Below are positions 16,246 to 23,436 of a DNA stretch of 64,000 nt, one piece after another; within the stretch, counting starts at the first letter, position 1; each line of letters begins with the position of its first letter. Source of the DNA: Spirochaetales bacterium (GTDB taxonomy: Bacteria > Spirochaetota > Spirochaetia > SZUA-6 > RPPD01); contig JAFGSW010000072.1 in NCBI GenBank assembly GCA_016934415.1, positions 1-64,000 of the forward strand, read 5' to 3'. A model generated the notes under the pieces. The model did no database searches and had not been told where the DNA came from. It saw only the letters and a list, made by a program, of their open reading frames with translations. The position numbers and the translations under genes were made by a program.

Positions 16246-16640
16246 CTTGCCGATGGCGCCTTAGGCGCCGAGGCTGAGGCGAGTGCGCACTACGAGTTCA
16301 TACCCTTGCGGTCTGCTGACGCGGGTCTACTTCTTCAGCTCTCGCTGCGAGCGATGGCTCCACGTGCGCTCACGATGAGCGTTCTCCTCCGGAGTGGTCG
16401 GGACGACTCCACACGCGGGGGGAGCCCAGGGAGGGCGTTTGTGTAAACGCCCTCCCTGGACCCTCCCAAACCCGCGTGCCTCGGCATCCATGCCTCGGAA
16501 CGCTCCGGACACGGCGCCCTCCGTGGCGCCGATTTGACGGAGGGAAGAGTAACGAAAGGGATGAGAAAAAAAGCGAGCCTCGCCGACAGCGCCATGGGCG
16601 CCGACAGCGCCATGGGCGCCGAGGGCGCCCTGCGAGTTAA
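16246..16640. repeat. Structured repeat, left copy (candidate RNA element)
   Basis: This gene-free stretch is about 75 percent alike to the reverse complement of 17655-18050. The core (16378-16545) holds a 15-bp perfect hairpin (16426-16440 with 16445-16459, loop GTGT), a GGAGTGGTC...GACGACTCC stem (16391-16410), and a CGGCGCC-CTCCGT-GGCGCCG hairpin (about 16513-16531). It is bordered on both sides by GC-rich hairpins of the GCGAGCCTcGCC...GGCGCC type. Relative to the right copy, four stem pairs of the 15-bp hairpin change in a compensatory way while the loop stays constant. That indicates selection on base pairing. No known RNA family is recognised. Confidence 0.65.
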
Positions 16641-16658
16641 TGAATACCGGCTGGAGGA

Positions 16659-16683
16659 AGCGGAAACTATCCTGACACAGAGG
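16659..16683. repeat. Dispersed 24-bp repeat, copy 1
   Basis: AAACTATCCTGACACAGAGG with short flanks matches, in inverse orientation, the sequence at 50348-50372 (about 22 of 24 positions). It lies next to the frameshifted gene and the structured repeat. It could be a leftover end of a mobile element. Confidence 0.45.
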
Positions 16684-16831
16684 AGGGACAACTCATAGAA
16701 TAGTCCCGACAAAACGTTCCACGGCCGCCGAGGACAGGATGGGCGGATCACGCAGGGCGGCAATATGAACCGGTTGTTGCGCAGGACGTCGTCCTGGAAA
16801 AACATATGAAAAGACCAAAGGAGAAAAATAA

Positions 16832-17487
16832 ATGCAAAAATTGAACATCGAAGTCCAGGAGGCCAAGGCCCTCTTCAAGATCGCCGTTAAGTACGGCCAG
16901 AACCGGATCGAGAACGGCATTCCCGCCGGCTCATCAAGGCCCTGGACGAGGCGATCGACGGGGCCGTCGCGGCGGATGTCGCCCACCAGAACGCGACCCG
17001 GGACGCGGAACGGGCCACCGATCTCCAGGACCGGATGATGGAAAAAGCCTTCGTCCTGGTGCGCAAGCTCAGGGCGGCCGCCAAGGTCTGCTTCGGGGAC
17101 AAGGACAAACAGGTGATGAGCGATTCCCGCGTCGGTAAAATCCTCAACAGCGTCAAGAACATGCTTTCCGAGCTCGCCTACCTGAAAACCGCGGTCGCCA
17201 AATGCGACGGCCAACTGGCCGGCTTCGGGGTCAGGGACGTCGCGTCGCTGGACACGACGGCGCGGGAATTGTCGGCGGCCTACGAAACCCAGGTGAACGC
17301 CGTCAACCTGCGCAAGGCGGCGCGCGCTCTGCGCGACAAAGCCTTGAGCGCGCTCCTCGCCGCCGTGCGCCGCGTCCAGAACGCAGCCCGCAGCCTCTTT
17401 GGGGACGACAAGGTGATCATGACCGAGTTCGGCCTCGTCCCGAAGCAGCGGGCGGCGAAAAAAACGAAAGCCTTCACCAAGGCGTGA
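16832..17487 (+). pseudogene. Helical hypothetical protein, one frameshift
   Basis: ATG 16832 follows AAGGAGAAA and the reading frame is good for about 31 residues (MQKLNIEVQEAKALFKIAV, YGQNRIENGIP). It then leaves frame at the CCC run near 16922. Restoring one C continues as RRLIKALDEAIDGAVAADVA and on to the stop at 17487, giving about 219 residues. The restored protein is all-helical with Lys-rich ends (LVRKLRAAAKVCFGDKDKQ, a repeated LFGDDKV and a KKTKAFTK tail). No domain is recognised. It sits between two inverted copies of the structured repeat and has its own terminator, as cargo of an element would. The break may be a sequencing error. Confidence 0.6.
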
Positions 17488-17528
17488 GGATCGGAATAGA
17501 GACGATTCGAATCTATGGTCGATAACAG

Positions 17529-17558
17529 CCGCTCCCGTGAAAGGAGCGGTTTTTTTTT
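17529..17558 (+). terminator. Rho-independent terminator
   Basis: CCGCTCC (17529-17535) and GGAGCGG (17543-17549) form a 7-bp GC stem with a 7-nt loop, followed by nine Ts. It lies 40 nt after the frameshifted helical gene. Confidence 0.9.
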
Positions 17559-17654
17559 ACGCGGAGCGGATCGCGAAGACGCGTGGCCGTGCGTTTCTGT
17601 AAATTGCAGCTCCTGCAGGAAGAGATACAAGAATTTCGATGCCGTCAGGGCCCG

Positions 17655-18050
17655 GCACACAGAACAGACATCAGGCGACCGTAAAGTGCATACCTCACGG
17701 AGTGACCTCGCCTCAGCCTCGACGCCTAAGGCGTCGAAGGCGAGGCTCACTTTTTTTTCTTCATTATTTACTTCTCCGTCCAATCGGCGCCACGGAGGGC
17801 GCCGTGTCCGGAGCGTGCCGAGCACAGGATGTGCTCGGCACGCGGGTTCGGGAGGGTCATGGGAGGGGGCTTACACAAGCCCCCTCCCATGATTCCACCA
17901 GCGTGTGGAGTCGTCCCGACCACTCCGGAGGAGAACGCTTGTCGGAAGAAGGATTGCATGCTTACGCCCTACGCGAGTTGAAAGAACAGACCCCGCACGC
18001 AGACCCGGCGTCAGCCGACCGCAAGGCATGCACCGGCACGTGCGCCGCGC
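17655..18050. repeat. Structured repeat, right copy (inverted)
   Basis: The reverse complement of this stretch aligns with 16285-16640. Its main hairpin is 16 bp and perfect (17857-17872 with 17877-17892, loop ACAC, which is GTGT on the minus strand). Next come GTGCTCGGCAC/GTGCCGAGCAC (about 17814-17842), a GGCGCC-ACGGAG-GGCGCC hairpin, and a long GTGAcCTCGCC...GGCGAGGcTCAC hairpin (17702-17750) enclosing GACGCC-TAA-GGCGTC. Conserved single-stranded pieces include AGCGTTCTCCTCCGGAG. On both sides it repeats the GACCGCAAGG/TTGCGGTC-type motif seen in the left copy. Confidence 0.65.
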
Positions 18051-18074
18051 AGGGGTGAAGGAGGCGCTCCCCTA

Positions 18075-18827
18075 TTAAAGCTTGAATACCTTGTACACGA
18101 TGAGCAGGAAATTGAAATACAAATACTGGAAGAACCGGAACACACGCCAGGGATGCTTCATGAGCCCGGTGAGCGACTCGAGACCCGCATTGAAAACCTT
18201 CTCCTCAACGTAGTGAAGGCGGCCGGCGAAAATCTCGAAACAGTCGTCCACCCAGACCGACACGCCCCTCTGCAGGTCCTCCCGGTGCCGATGGATCCAA
18301 ATCTCCCGCTCGCGCAGGCCCCGGCCGATAAGAAGGAAGGAAGGCGACGATTTCTTGATGGCCGTGATGACGTCGCGCTCCATCCCCGGGTCGACGTAAC
18401 CCGCGTGCCGGCCGATGATTTTTAAGGAGGGAAAAGAGGTGCGCACATTCGATTCGGCCTTCTCCAGGTCAGGCTTGCGCGAGCCGAACAGGTAGACGGA
18501 CAGCCCCTTTTTTTCGGCGAAAGACAGGAGGCTGATAATGAAATCGAAGGGGTTGTAGCGGTGGGCGCGGACGCCGCGCAGGAACTTGAGCCCGCGGATG
18601 ATCCCCCTGGACGAGGGCAGGATGAGCGACGACTCGTACAGGCTCCGGTAATAGAGCATGCTGCGGCGGGCGCGGAAGAGCCCCTTCAGGTTGAGGAAGC
18701 TGATCTGGTGGTTCTTGTCCCCATTGAGCATCTTTTCGATGAGGTTGAAACACGTCTCCTCGTCGACGACGTCGACGGGCGCTTTAAGGAAGTAGACGCG
18801 CTTCTTCTGCTTCAGATTGGTTTCCAC
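18075..18827 (-). CDS. WecG/TagA/CpsF family glycosyltransferase (GT26)
   Basis: A 250-residue protein. The start is GTG 18827, preceded by GGAGAAGG, and overlaps the end of rsmE by 16 nt. GT26 hallmarks are present: an early DVVDEETCFNLIEKM stretch, LPSSRGIIRGLKFLRG, LYLFGS-like GLSVYLFGSRKPDLEKAE, KIIGRHAGYVDP, SPSFLLIGRGLREREIWIHR and WVDDCFEIFAGR. The usual catalytic Asp of the PDGxG motif is replaced here by an SSRGI context, which is unusual. The C terminus (HPWRVFRFFQYLYFNFLLIV) is hydrophobic and amphipathic and suits membrane association. Probable role: transfer of a (Man)NAc-like sugar to a lipid carrier. Confidence 0.8.
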   Translation of the reverse strand: METNLKQKKRVYFLKAPVDVVDEETCFNLIEKMLNGDKNHQISFLNLKGLFRARRSMLYYRSLYESSLILPSSRGIIRGLKFLRGVRAHRYNPFDFIISLLSFAEKKGLSVYLFGSRKPDLEKAESNVRTSFPSLKIIGRHAGYVDPGMERDVITAIKKSSPSFLLIGRGLREREIWIHRHREDLQRGVSVWVDDCFEIFAGRLHYVEEKVFNAGLESLTGLMKHPWRVFRFFQYLYFNFLLIVYKVFKL

Positions 18828-19564
18828 GAGACCTTCTCCGCAACAAGCAATCGTACGGCCGCGCACGCGACCACGGCGGCCGTTTCGGTCCGCAAGACGT
18901 TTTTTCCCAAATACGCGGGGGCGAACCCCTTGGCGGCGAGCGCCGCCCGCTCCGCGTCGCTCAAGCCCCCTTCGGGCCCGATCACGATCCGCGCCCGCGC
19001 GCACGCCCCGGCGCCGACGATCTCGTGCAGGGAGGCTCCGCCGCGCTCGTCGGCGAAAAACGCGATCTCGCCGGGCGACGCGGGTTCGGCGTCGGCCAGG
19101 CGCGCGATTTCCCCGACGGACGGCAGGGACGGACGGCCGCACTGCTCATAGGCGGCCCGGGCGATCTTCTCCCACCGCCGCCGCCGTTCGGCAAGCCGAC
19201 CGGCCTCCCGCTCCGCGACCGCGCTGTAATCGCTCGTCACGGGCTCAATCCGGTCAACCCCCGCTTCCGTGGTCATGCGCACGATCAGGTCCATCTTGGC
19301 AGGTTTGGGGAGGCAGATCAAGAGGACGATCCGGAGCGCGTCCGGAGCGACCTGCCCTGAGCCCTCCCGCCGCACCCGAAAGATGAGCTTCGCCCGCTCC
19401 CGCTTCTCGAGGGCCAGCAGGTAGCTCGCGCCGGCCGCGTCGCCGGCCGGAAGCGCCGTTCCTTCACGCAGGCGCAGGACGCGCGCCAGGTAATGGAAAT
19501 CGTCGCCCTCCGCGGCGAAGGTCTCGCCGTCGGCGAAGGGCCGCGGGAGGAGGAAACGACGCAT
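18812..19564 (-). CDS. rsmE: 16S rRNA m3U1498 methyltransferase RsmE
   Basis: A 250-residue SPOUT-class methyltransferase of normal length. It starts MRRFLLPRPFADG with an N-terminal PUA-like part (HYLARVLRLREG) and has the C-terminal knotted SAM-binding signatures ARIVIGPEGGLSDAER and YLGKNVLRTETAAV (canonical LGxRILRTETA). It methylates U1498 of 16S rRNA. Its start codon abuts the stop of the downstream-oriented yjbQ gene, and its 3' end overlaps the tagA-like gene by 16 nt, making a compact minus-strand group ctpA, yjbQ, rsmE, tagA-like. Confidence 0.93.
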   Translation of the reverse strand: MRRFLLPRPFADGETFAAEGDDFHYLARVLRLREGTALPAGDAAGASYLLALEKRERAKLIFRVRREGSGQVAPDALRIVLLICLPKPAKMDLIVRMTTEAGVDRIEPVTSDYSAVAEREAGRLAERRRRWEKIARAAYEQCGRPSLPSVGEIARLADAEPASPGEIAFFADERGGASLHEIVGAGACARARIVIGPEGGLSDAERAALAAKGFAPAYLGKNVLRTETAAVVACAAVRLLVAEKVSWKPI

Positions 19565-19969
19565 TTATCCCGACGAGGCGATGACCTGCACCGCCACGCG
19601 CCGCGAACGCGGCCCATCGTACTCGCAGAGGAAAATGCCCTGCCAGGTGCCGAGGAAGAGATCCCCGCGCGCGATCGGGATCTGGACGCTCGCGCCGGTG
19701 AGCACCGACTTGATGTGCGCGTCCGAGTTGCCCTCGGCGTGGGCATAGCCGGCGCGCTCCGGCACCAGTGAGGCCAATGTCGCGGATATGTCGCGGACGA
19801 CGTCGGGATCGGCCGCTTCGTTGATGCACACGCCGGCGGTGGTGTGCGGCGCGTAGACGACGCACAATCCGTCGCCCACGCCGCTCGCGCCGACTATTTT
19901 CCGCACCCGGGCCGTGATGTTCACGAGCTGGGTCCGACCGGCGGTTTTCACTTCGAACTGTTCAACCAC
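19565..19969 (-). CDS. yjbQ: YjbQ/UPF0047 family protein
   Basis: A 134-residue small protein of typical size. The family pattern is clear: GLCVVYAPHTTAGVCINE, DPDVVRDI, GNSDAHIKSVLTGASVQIPI, GDLFLGTWQGIFLCEYDGPR. The His residues in APHTTAG and NSDAHIK form the metal-binding site of the trimeric fold. Some members show weak thiamine-phosphate synthase activity in complementation, so the cellular role is open. It is directly followed by rsmE with no gap. Confidence 0.92.
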   Translation of the reverse strand: MVEQFEVKTAGRTQLVNITARVRKIVGASGVGDGLCVVYAPHTTAGVCINEAADPDVVRDISATLASLVPERAGYAHAEGNSDAHIKSVLTGASVQIPIARGDLFLGTWQGIFLCEYDGPRSRRVAVQVIASSG

Positions 19970-19988
19970 TCGTCCCTCCGTCTCTGGG

Positions 19989-21422
19989 TTATTTTTTCTT
20001 CGCGTTCAGAAGGTCGACCGCCTTCTTGAGGACGATGTCGCTCCCCAGGTCGTAGACGGGCGGATTGTTCACCGTGCGGTAGATCTCGTCCAGGATAAGG
20101 CGGCGCAGGGAGGTCTCGCGCAGCTCGATGCCCTTCTTTTGGAGCTCCGCGATGAAGGCGCGGATCTGCCGGTCGGTCGGGCTGTGATGGTGCTTAACCC
20201 AGCCGGCAATGAGGCCGCCCTTGATGATTTTCTCATACGCTTTGAGCTCGTCGTCGCTGAGCGCGGGCACCTTCACCTCCACGGTGGGGGTGATGCCGAC
20301 CTTGTCGACCGTCGCCCCGCTCGGGGAATAATACCGCGCCACCGTGAGCTTGAAGGTAAGATCGTCGCGGCTGAACGGCACCTGGACGCTCCCCTTGCCG
20401 TAGGAGGTTTCGCCGACGATCTCGGCCCGGCCATTGTCCTTGAGCGCGCCGGCGAGAATCTCGGAGGCGGAGGCGGACGATTTGTTGATGAGCACCGTGA
20501 CGGGCATGTCCGCCGGCACCAGGTCGTTTCCCTTCTTCGCGAAATAGACGGCGTTCTGCGAGGGAGAGCGACCGAGCACGCTCACGATCGTTCCCTCGGG
20601 GATGAAGTAATCCGCGATGGAGATGGCGGAATCGAGCAGGCCGCCCGGATTGGCGCGAAGGTCGAGGACGATCGACTTCGCCCCCTTGCTCTGCACGTCG
20701 AGCAAAGCGTCCTTCATCCGCGCCGGAGCGTAGGCCGAGAATTCGATGAGCCGGATATAGCCGATGTTTCCATTGATAAGGGCGCTCTTCACGGTCGGTA
20801 TCTCGATCGTGCCGCGGACGATGACGACGTCGAACTCGAGCGATCCGCCGCGGCGGATGGTGAGCGTGACGCTCGTACCCGGCTTCCCGCGCAGTCTCGA
20901 GACGGCGTCGTCGGTGGTGAGATCGAGGGTCGATTCCCCGTCGATCTTCATGATGAGGTCCCCGGCGTTGACGCCGGCCCGGTAGGCGGGCGTTCCCTCA
21001 AACGGCGAGACGATCTCGATCGGCGTGTTCTCGACGGGCTTGCCGTCCATGTCGTACACCTGTTGCTTCGATATATAGCAGCCGATGCCGCCGAAGGAGC
21101 CGCTGGTCGTGTCTTCCAGCTCCTGGCGCTCCTGGCTGTTCTTAAAGTAAACGGAGTGCGAATCGTCGAGGCTCTTGAACAGGCCGTCGAGCGCGCCGTC
21201 GATAAGACGCTTGGCGTCGGTCTTGTCCGCGTCGACGAAATTGTCCTTCACATAGAAGTAAACGGAGTCGAATCTCTGCAGAGCCTCCTGGTCGTTGCCT
21301 CCTTGAGCCTGGGCCGCCAGGTTCGGAGCCAGGGTGACGAGGAGAATAAACCCGGCCAGGCTCACGGTGACGATGATCCATACGAGCCGCTCCCGTTTCG
21401 AAATGGTGCGCAATATGTTCAT
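19989..21422 (-). CDS. ctpA: C-terminal processing peptidase (S41 family)
   Basis: A 477-residue protein. ATG 21422 follows GGGAGG. An N-terminal TM/signal anchor (about residues 12-33) is followed by a helical region and a PDZ domain (GIGCYISKQ through GDLIMKIDGEST). The S41 core then shows YIRLIEFSAYAPARMKDAL, RANPGGLLDSAISIADYF, the catalytic Ser in INKSSASASEILAGAL, and the catalytic Lys in GETSYGKGSVQ. The Ser-Lys dyad is complete. Predicted to act in the periplasm, trimming the C-termini of exported proteins. The roughly 110-residue C-terminal helical extension suits a chaperone or recognition role. Confidence 0.93.
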   Translation of the reverse strand: MNILRTISKRERLVWIIVTVSLAGFILLVTLAPNLAAQAQGGNDQEALQRFDSVYFYVKDNFVDADKTDAKRLIDGALDGLFKSLDDSHSVYFKNSQERQELEDTTSGSFGGIGCYISKQQVYDMDGKPVENTPIEIVSPFEGTPAYRAGVNAGDLIMKIDGESTLDLTTDDAVSRLRGKPGTSVTLTIRRGGSLEFDVVIVRGTIEIPTVKSALINGNIGYIRLIEFSAYAPARMKDALLDVQSKGAKSIVLDLRANPGGLLDSAISIADYFIPEGTIVSVLGRSPSQNAVYFAKKGNDLVPADMPVTVLINKSSASASEILAGALKDNGRAEIVGETSYGKGSVQVPFSRDDLTFKLTVARYYSPSGATVDKVGITPTVEVKVPALSDDELKAYEKIIKGGLIAGWVKHHHSPTDRQIRAFIAELQKKGIELRETSLRRLILDEIYRTVNNPPVYDLGSDIVLKKAVDLLNAKKK

Positions 21423-21642
21423 AGAGCCTCCCTCACTGTGCAATACCGTTCGGAATGTTCCGCACGCTCGGTCGGAGCGGGGTCCTCACCGGCGAAGACC
21501 TTCCGTCTGGGCCCGCTGGGCGCCGTGATTTTCAGGGAATCGGGGTAATGTACAAACCGCGGCGAAACACTTGTTTTATCCGGTCGCATGCGTTGACGAT
21601 CCATTCCCCATTTTCAGGCGATTTTCCGCAATAATAATGCCC

Positions 21643-21670
21643 TTGTCAACATTCGCCTTGACCATAATAT
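21643..21670 (+). promoter_or_regulatory. Candidate sigma70 promoter for the membrane protein/MinD/FapA group
   Basis: TTGTCA (21643-21648), 16 nt, TAATAT (21665-21670). The predicted start point is about 20 nt before ATG 21697. An overlapping TTGACC-18-TACACT (21658-21687) would give a leaderless mRNA. Confidence 0.35.
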
Positions 21671-21696
21671 ATCACAAAAGCTACACTGCGTCTTAT

Positions 21697-22143
21697 ATGG
21701 CCGGAAAACGAATCCTGTACCCCGTACTCGCAGGCTGGGAAATCGTCCGCCTGCTCGCTTGTGTCGGCCTCCTCGCTTTCGCCTTCTCGGGCTCACTCTT
21801 CCCCCGCGGGGAAATCATGGCCTTCGCTCTTCTCCTGGGTTCCGGAAACCTGCTCGTTCCCTTCGGCGCCCTCTACCTGTTTTTCACCGGCGTTTCGTCG
21901 CGTCCCCTCCGCCTGACGATGGTCGCCGCCAAGGCCCTCGGACTTTTTTCGAGCATCCTCGGCTTCGCCGTCGTCTTTTTTCATTTCGTCGCGAGCGCGG
22001 CCGCCGAATTCTCCACGCCCTCCTCCAAACCTTTTTTCGAGGCGAGCATTCTTTTCTTTATTTTTTTTATCGATTTGATTTTTTTAAGCCTTTTGATATC
22101 ATTAAAAGAAGAGGCCGATCCTTCCCCGCCGTCGCGCCCGTAA
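21697..22143 (+). CDS. Small four-TM membrane protein
   Basis: A 148-residue protein with about four hydrophobic segments (PVLAGWEIVRLLACVGLLAF; MAFALLLGSGNLLVPFGALY; LGLFSSILGFAVVFFHFVAS; SILFFIFFIDLIFLSLLIS) and a short Pro/Ser-rich cytoplasmic tail. ATG 21697 (MAGKRILYP) was chosen as the natural start; no Shine-Dalgarno is visible, consistent with a near-leaderless transcript. No family is recognised. It is 66 nt upstream of the MinD-like gene in the same direction and is probably co-transcribed. Confidence 0.6.
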   Translation: MAGKRILYPVLAGWEIVRLLACVGLLAFAFSGSLFPRGEIMAFALLLGSGNLLVPFGALYLFFTGVSSRPLRLTMVAAKALGLFSSILGFAVVFFHFVASAAAEFSTPSSKPFFEASILFFIFFIDLIFLSLLISLKEEADPSPPSRP

Positions 22144-22209
22144 GCGTCGACAAACGCCTATCCGCGAAGGGGGACGGGCGAGCGCCTCTCTAGGAGGTAC
22201 GACCCGTTT

Positions 22210-23355
22210 ATGCAGCTCCTGCCCATTGCAAGCGGTAAAGGCGGCGTGGGAAAATCCCTTCTCGCGGCCAACCTGGCGGTGGCGCTGGGCCAGGGGGGAC
22301 GCTCCGTTGTCTGCGCCGATCTCGACCTGGGCGCCTCGAACCTGCATCTCATGCTCGGCGTCCCCCGGGTCAAACGCGGCGTGGGCACGTTCGTCAAGGG
22401 GTTCGAGGGGTCGATTCGCGACCTCGTTATCCCGACCGCGTATGACCGCGTGAGTCTCCTGCCGGGGGACGCCGAGGTGCCGGGTCTCGCCAATCTGAAA
22501 GCCCGTCAGAAGCGCAAGCTTCTCACGGCGCTCAAAACACTCGACTGCGATTACCTCATCCTCGACCTGGGCGCCGGATCCGGCCTCAACGTCGTGGATT
22601 TCTTTCTCCAGGCCGCGCGCGGCCTCCTCGTGGCCGCCCCCCTTCTCACCTCCGCGCTCGGCGCGTATCTTTTCCTCAAAAACGCGCTCTTCCGCCTCCT
22701 CTCCCAGCTCGTCGGGAAAAAATCGGAGGCGTGCGAATACATGAAAGGATTGGAAAAGGAAGGGCGCGACCCGCGGAGATTCGACCTCCCCTCGCTGTGC
22801 AAAAAGATTAAAAGCCTCGATAAAAAAGCGTACGACGCGTACCGGGAGAAGGCGGAGCGATTCCGTCCGCGACTCGTCCTCAATCTTCTGGAGAACGAGA
22901 AGGACGCGGCTTACGGCGAGCGCGTCCGCCGCTCGGCGCTCGAGTATCTGGACCTCCCGCTCGAACACGTGGGCGTGATATACCGCGACCCGCTCCAGGA
23001 CACGGCCTTGAATTCGCGTATTCCGATCATCGTCTACAAGCCGGACGCGGTGCTCTCCCGGGCCGTCTACCGGATCGCCGAAAAAATCTACGACCAGCCG
23101 GAACCGGCCGATAACGAGGGCCTCCTTCCCGTCGACGCCGACGCCGGGTTCGAATCCGCCGCGGAGGAGGCCCGGGCCGATTTCAAGGCGAAGCTCCGTT
23201 CCATCGAAGAGCTCATGTATTCCGGAGCGCTGAGCGAAGGAGACCTCCTCGACATCATCCGACAGGAGCACATGGAGCTCTCCAACCTGAAAAAAGAGAA
23301 CCAGCTTTTAAAGAACAAGCTGAGTCGGGCCGTGAGGGAGGGGTTCGATCTATGA
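22210..23355 (+). CDS. MinD/FlhG-family P-loop ATPase
   Basis: A 381-residue protein. AGGAGGT precedes ATG 22210. The deviant Walker A motif SGKGGVGKSLLAANLAVAL starts at residue 8. Switch regions CADLDLGASNLHLMLG and CDYLILDLGAGSG follow, as in MinD/ParA proteins that dimerise on ATP. The C-terminal third is extra: an acidic helical part ending in a coiled coil (LSNLKKENQLLKNKLSRAV). No membrane-targeting helix of MinD type is obvious. It sits 81 nt before the DUF342/FapA-like gene. I infer spatial control of a surface or flagellar structure, FlhG-like, but no flagellar gene is present to confirm. Confidence 0.85.
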   Translation: MQLLPIASGKGGVGKSLLAANLAVALGQGGRSVVCADLDLGASNLHLMLGVPRVKRGVGTFVKGFEGSIRDLVIPTAYDRVSLLPGDAEVPGLANLKARQKRKLLTALKTLDCDYLILDLGAGSGLNVVDFFLQAARGLLVAAPLLTSALGAYLFLKNALFRLLSQLVGKKSEACEYMKGLEKEGRDPRRFDLPSLCKKIKSLDKKAYDAYREKAERFRPRLVLNLLENEKDAAYGERVRRSALEYLDLPLEHVGVIYRDPLQDTALNSRIPIIVYKPDAVLSRAVYRIAEKIYDQPEPADNEGLLPVDADAGFESAAEEARADFKAKLRSIEELMYSGALSEGDLLDIIRQEHMELSNLKKENQLLKNKLSRAVREGFDL

Positions 23356-23436
23356 CCCGCAAGCCCGGCGCCCGTCCCGAGAGAAACCGAGGGACGACGG
23401 CTTTCATCCTTCCTTTCCCCCGCCGCCGGTCGCCGT

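Noticed and set aside
16335-16805. Minus-strand protein of about 156 residues
   Set aside because: It reads through the hairpins of the structured repeat, has no ribosome site and no domain; the base-pairing pattern explains the sequence better.
16246-18050. Integron attC sites or a group II intron
   Set aside because: No integrase or reverse transcriptase, no RYYYAAC/GTTRRRY core sites, and no domain V-like hairpin; the copies are inverted rather than tandem.
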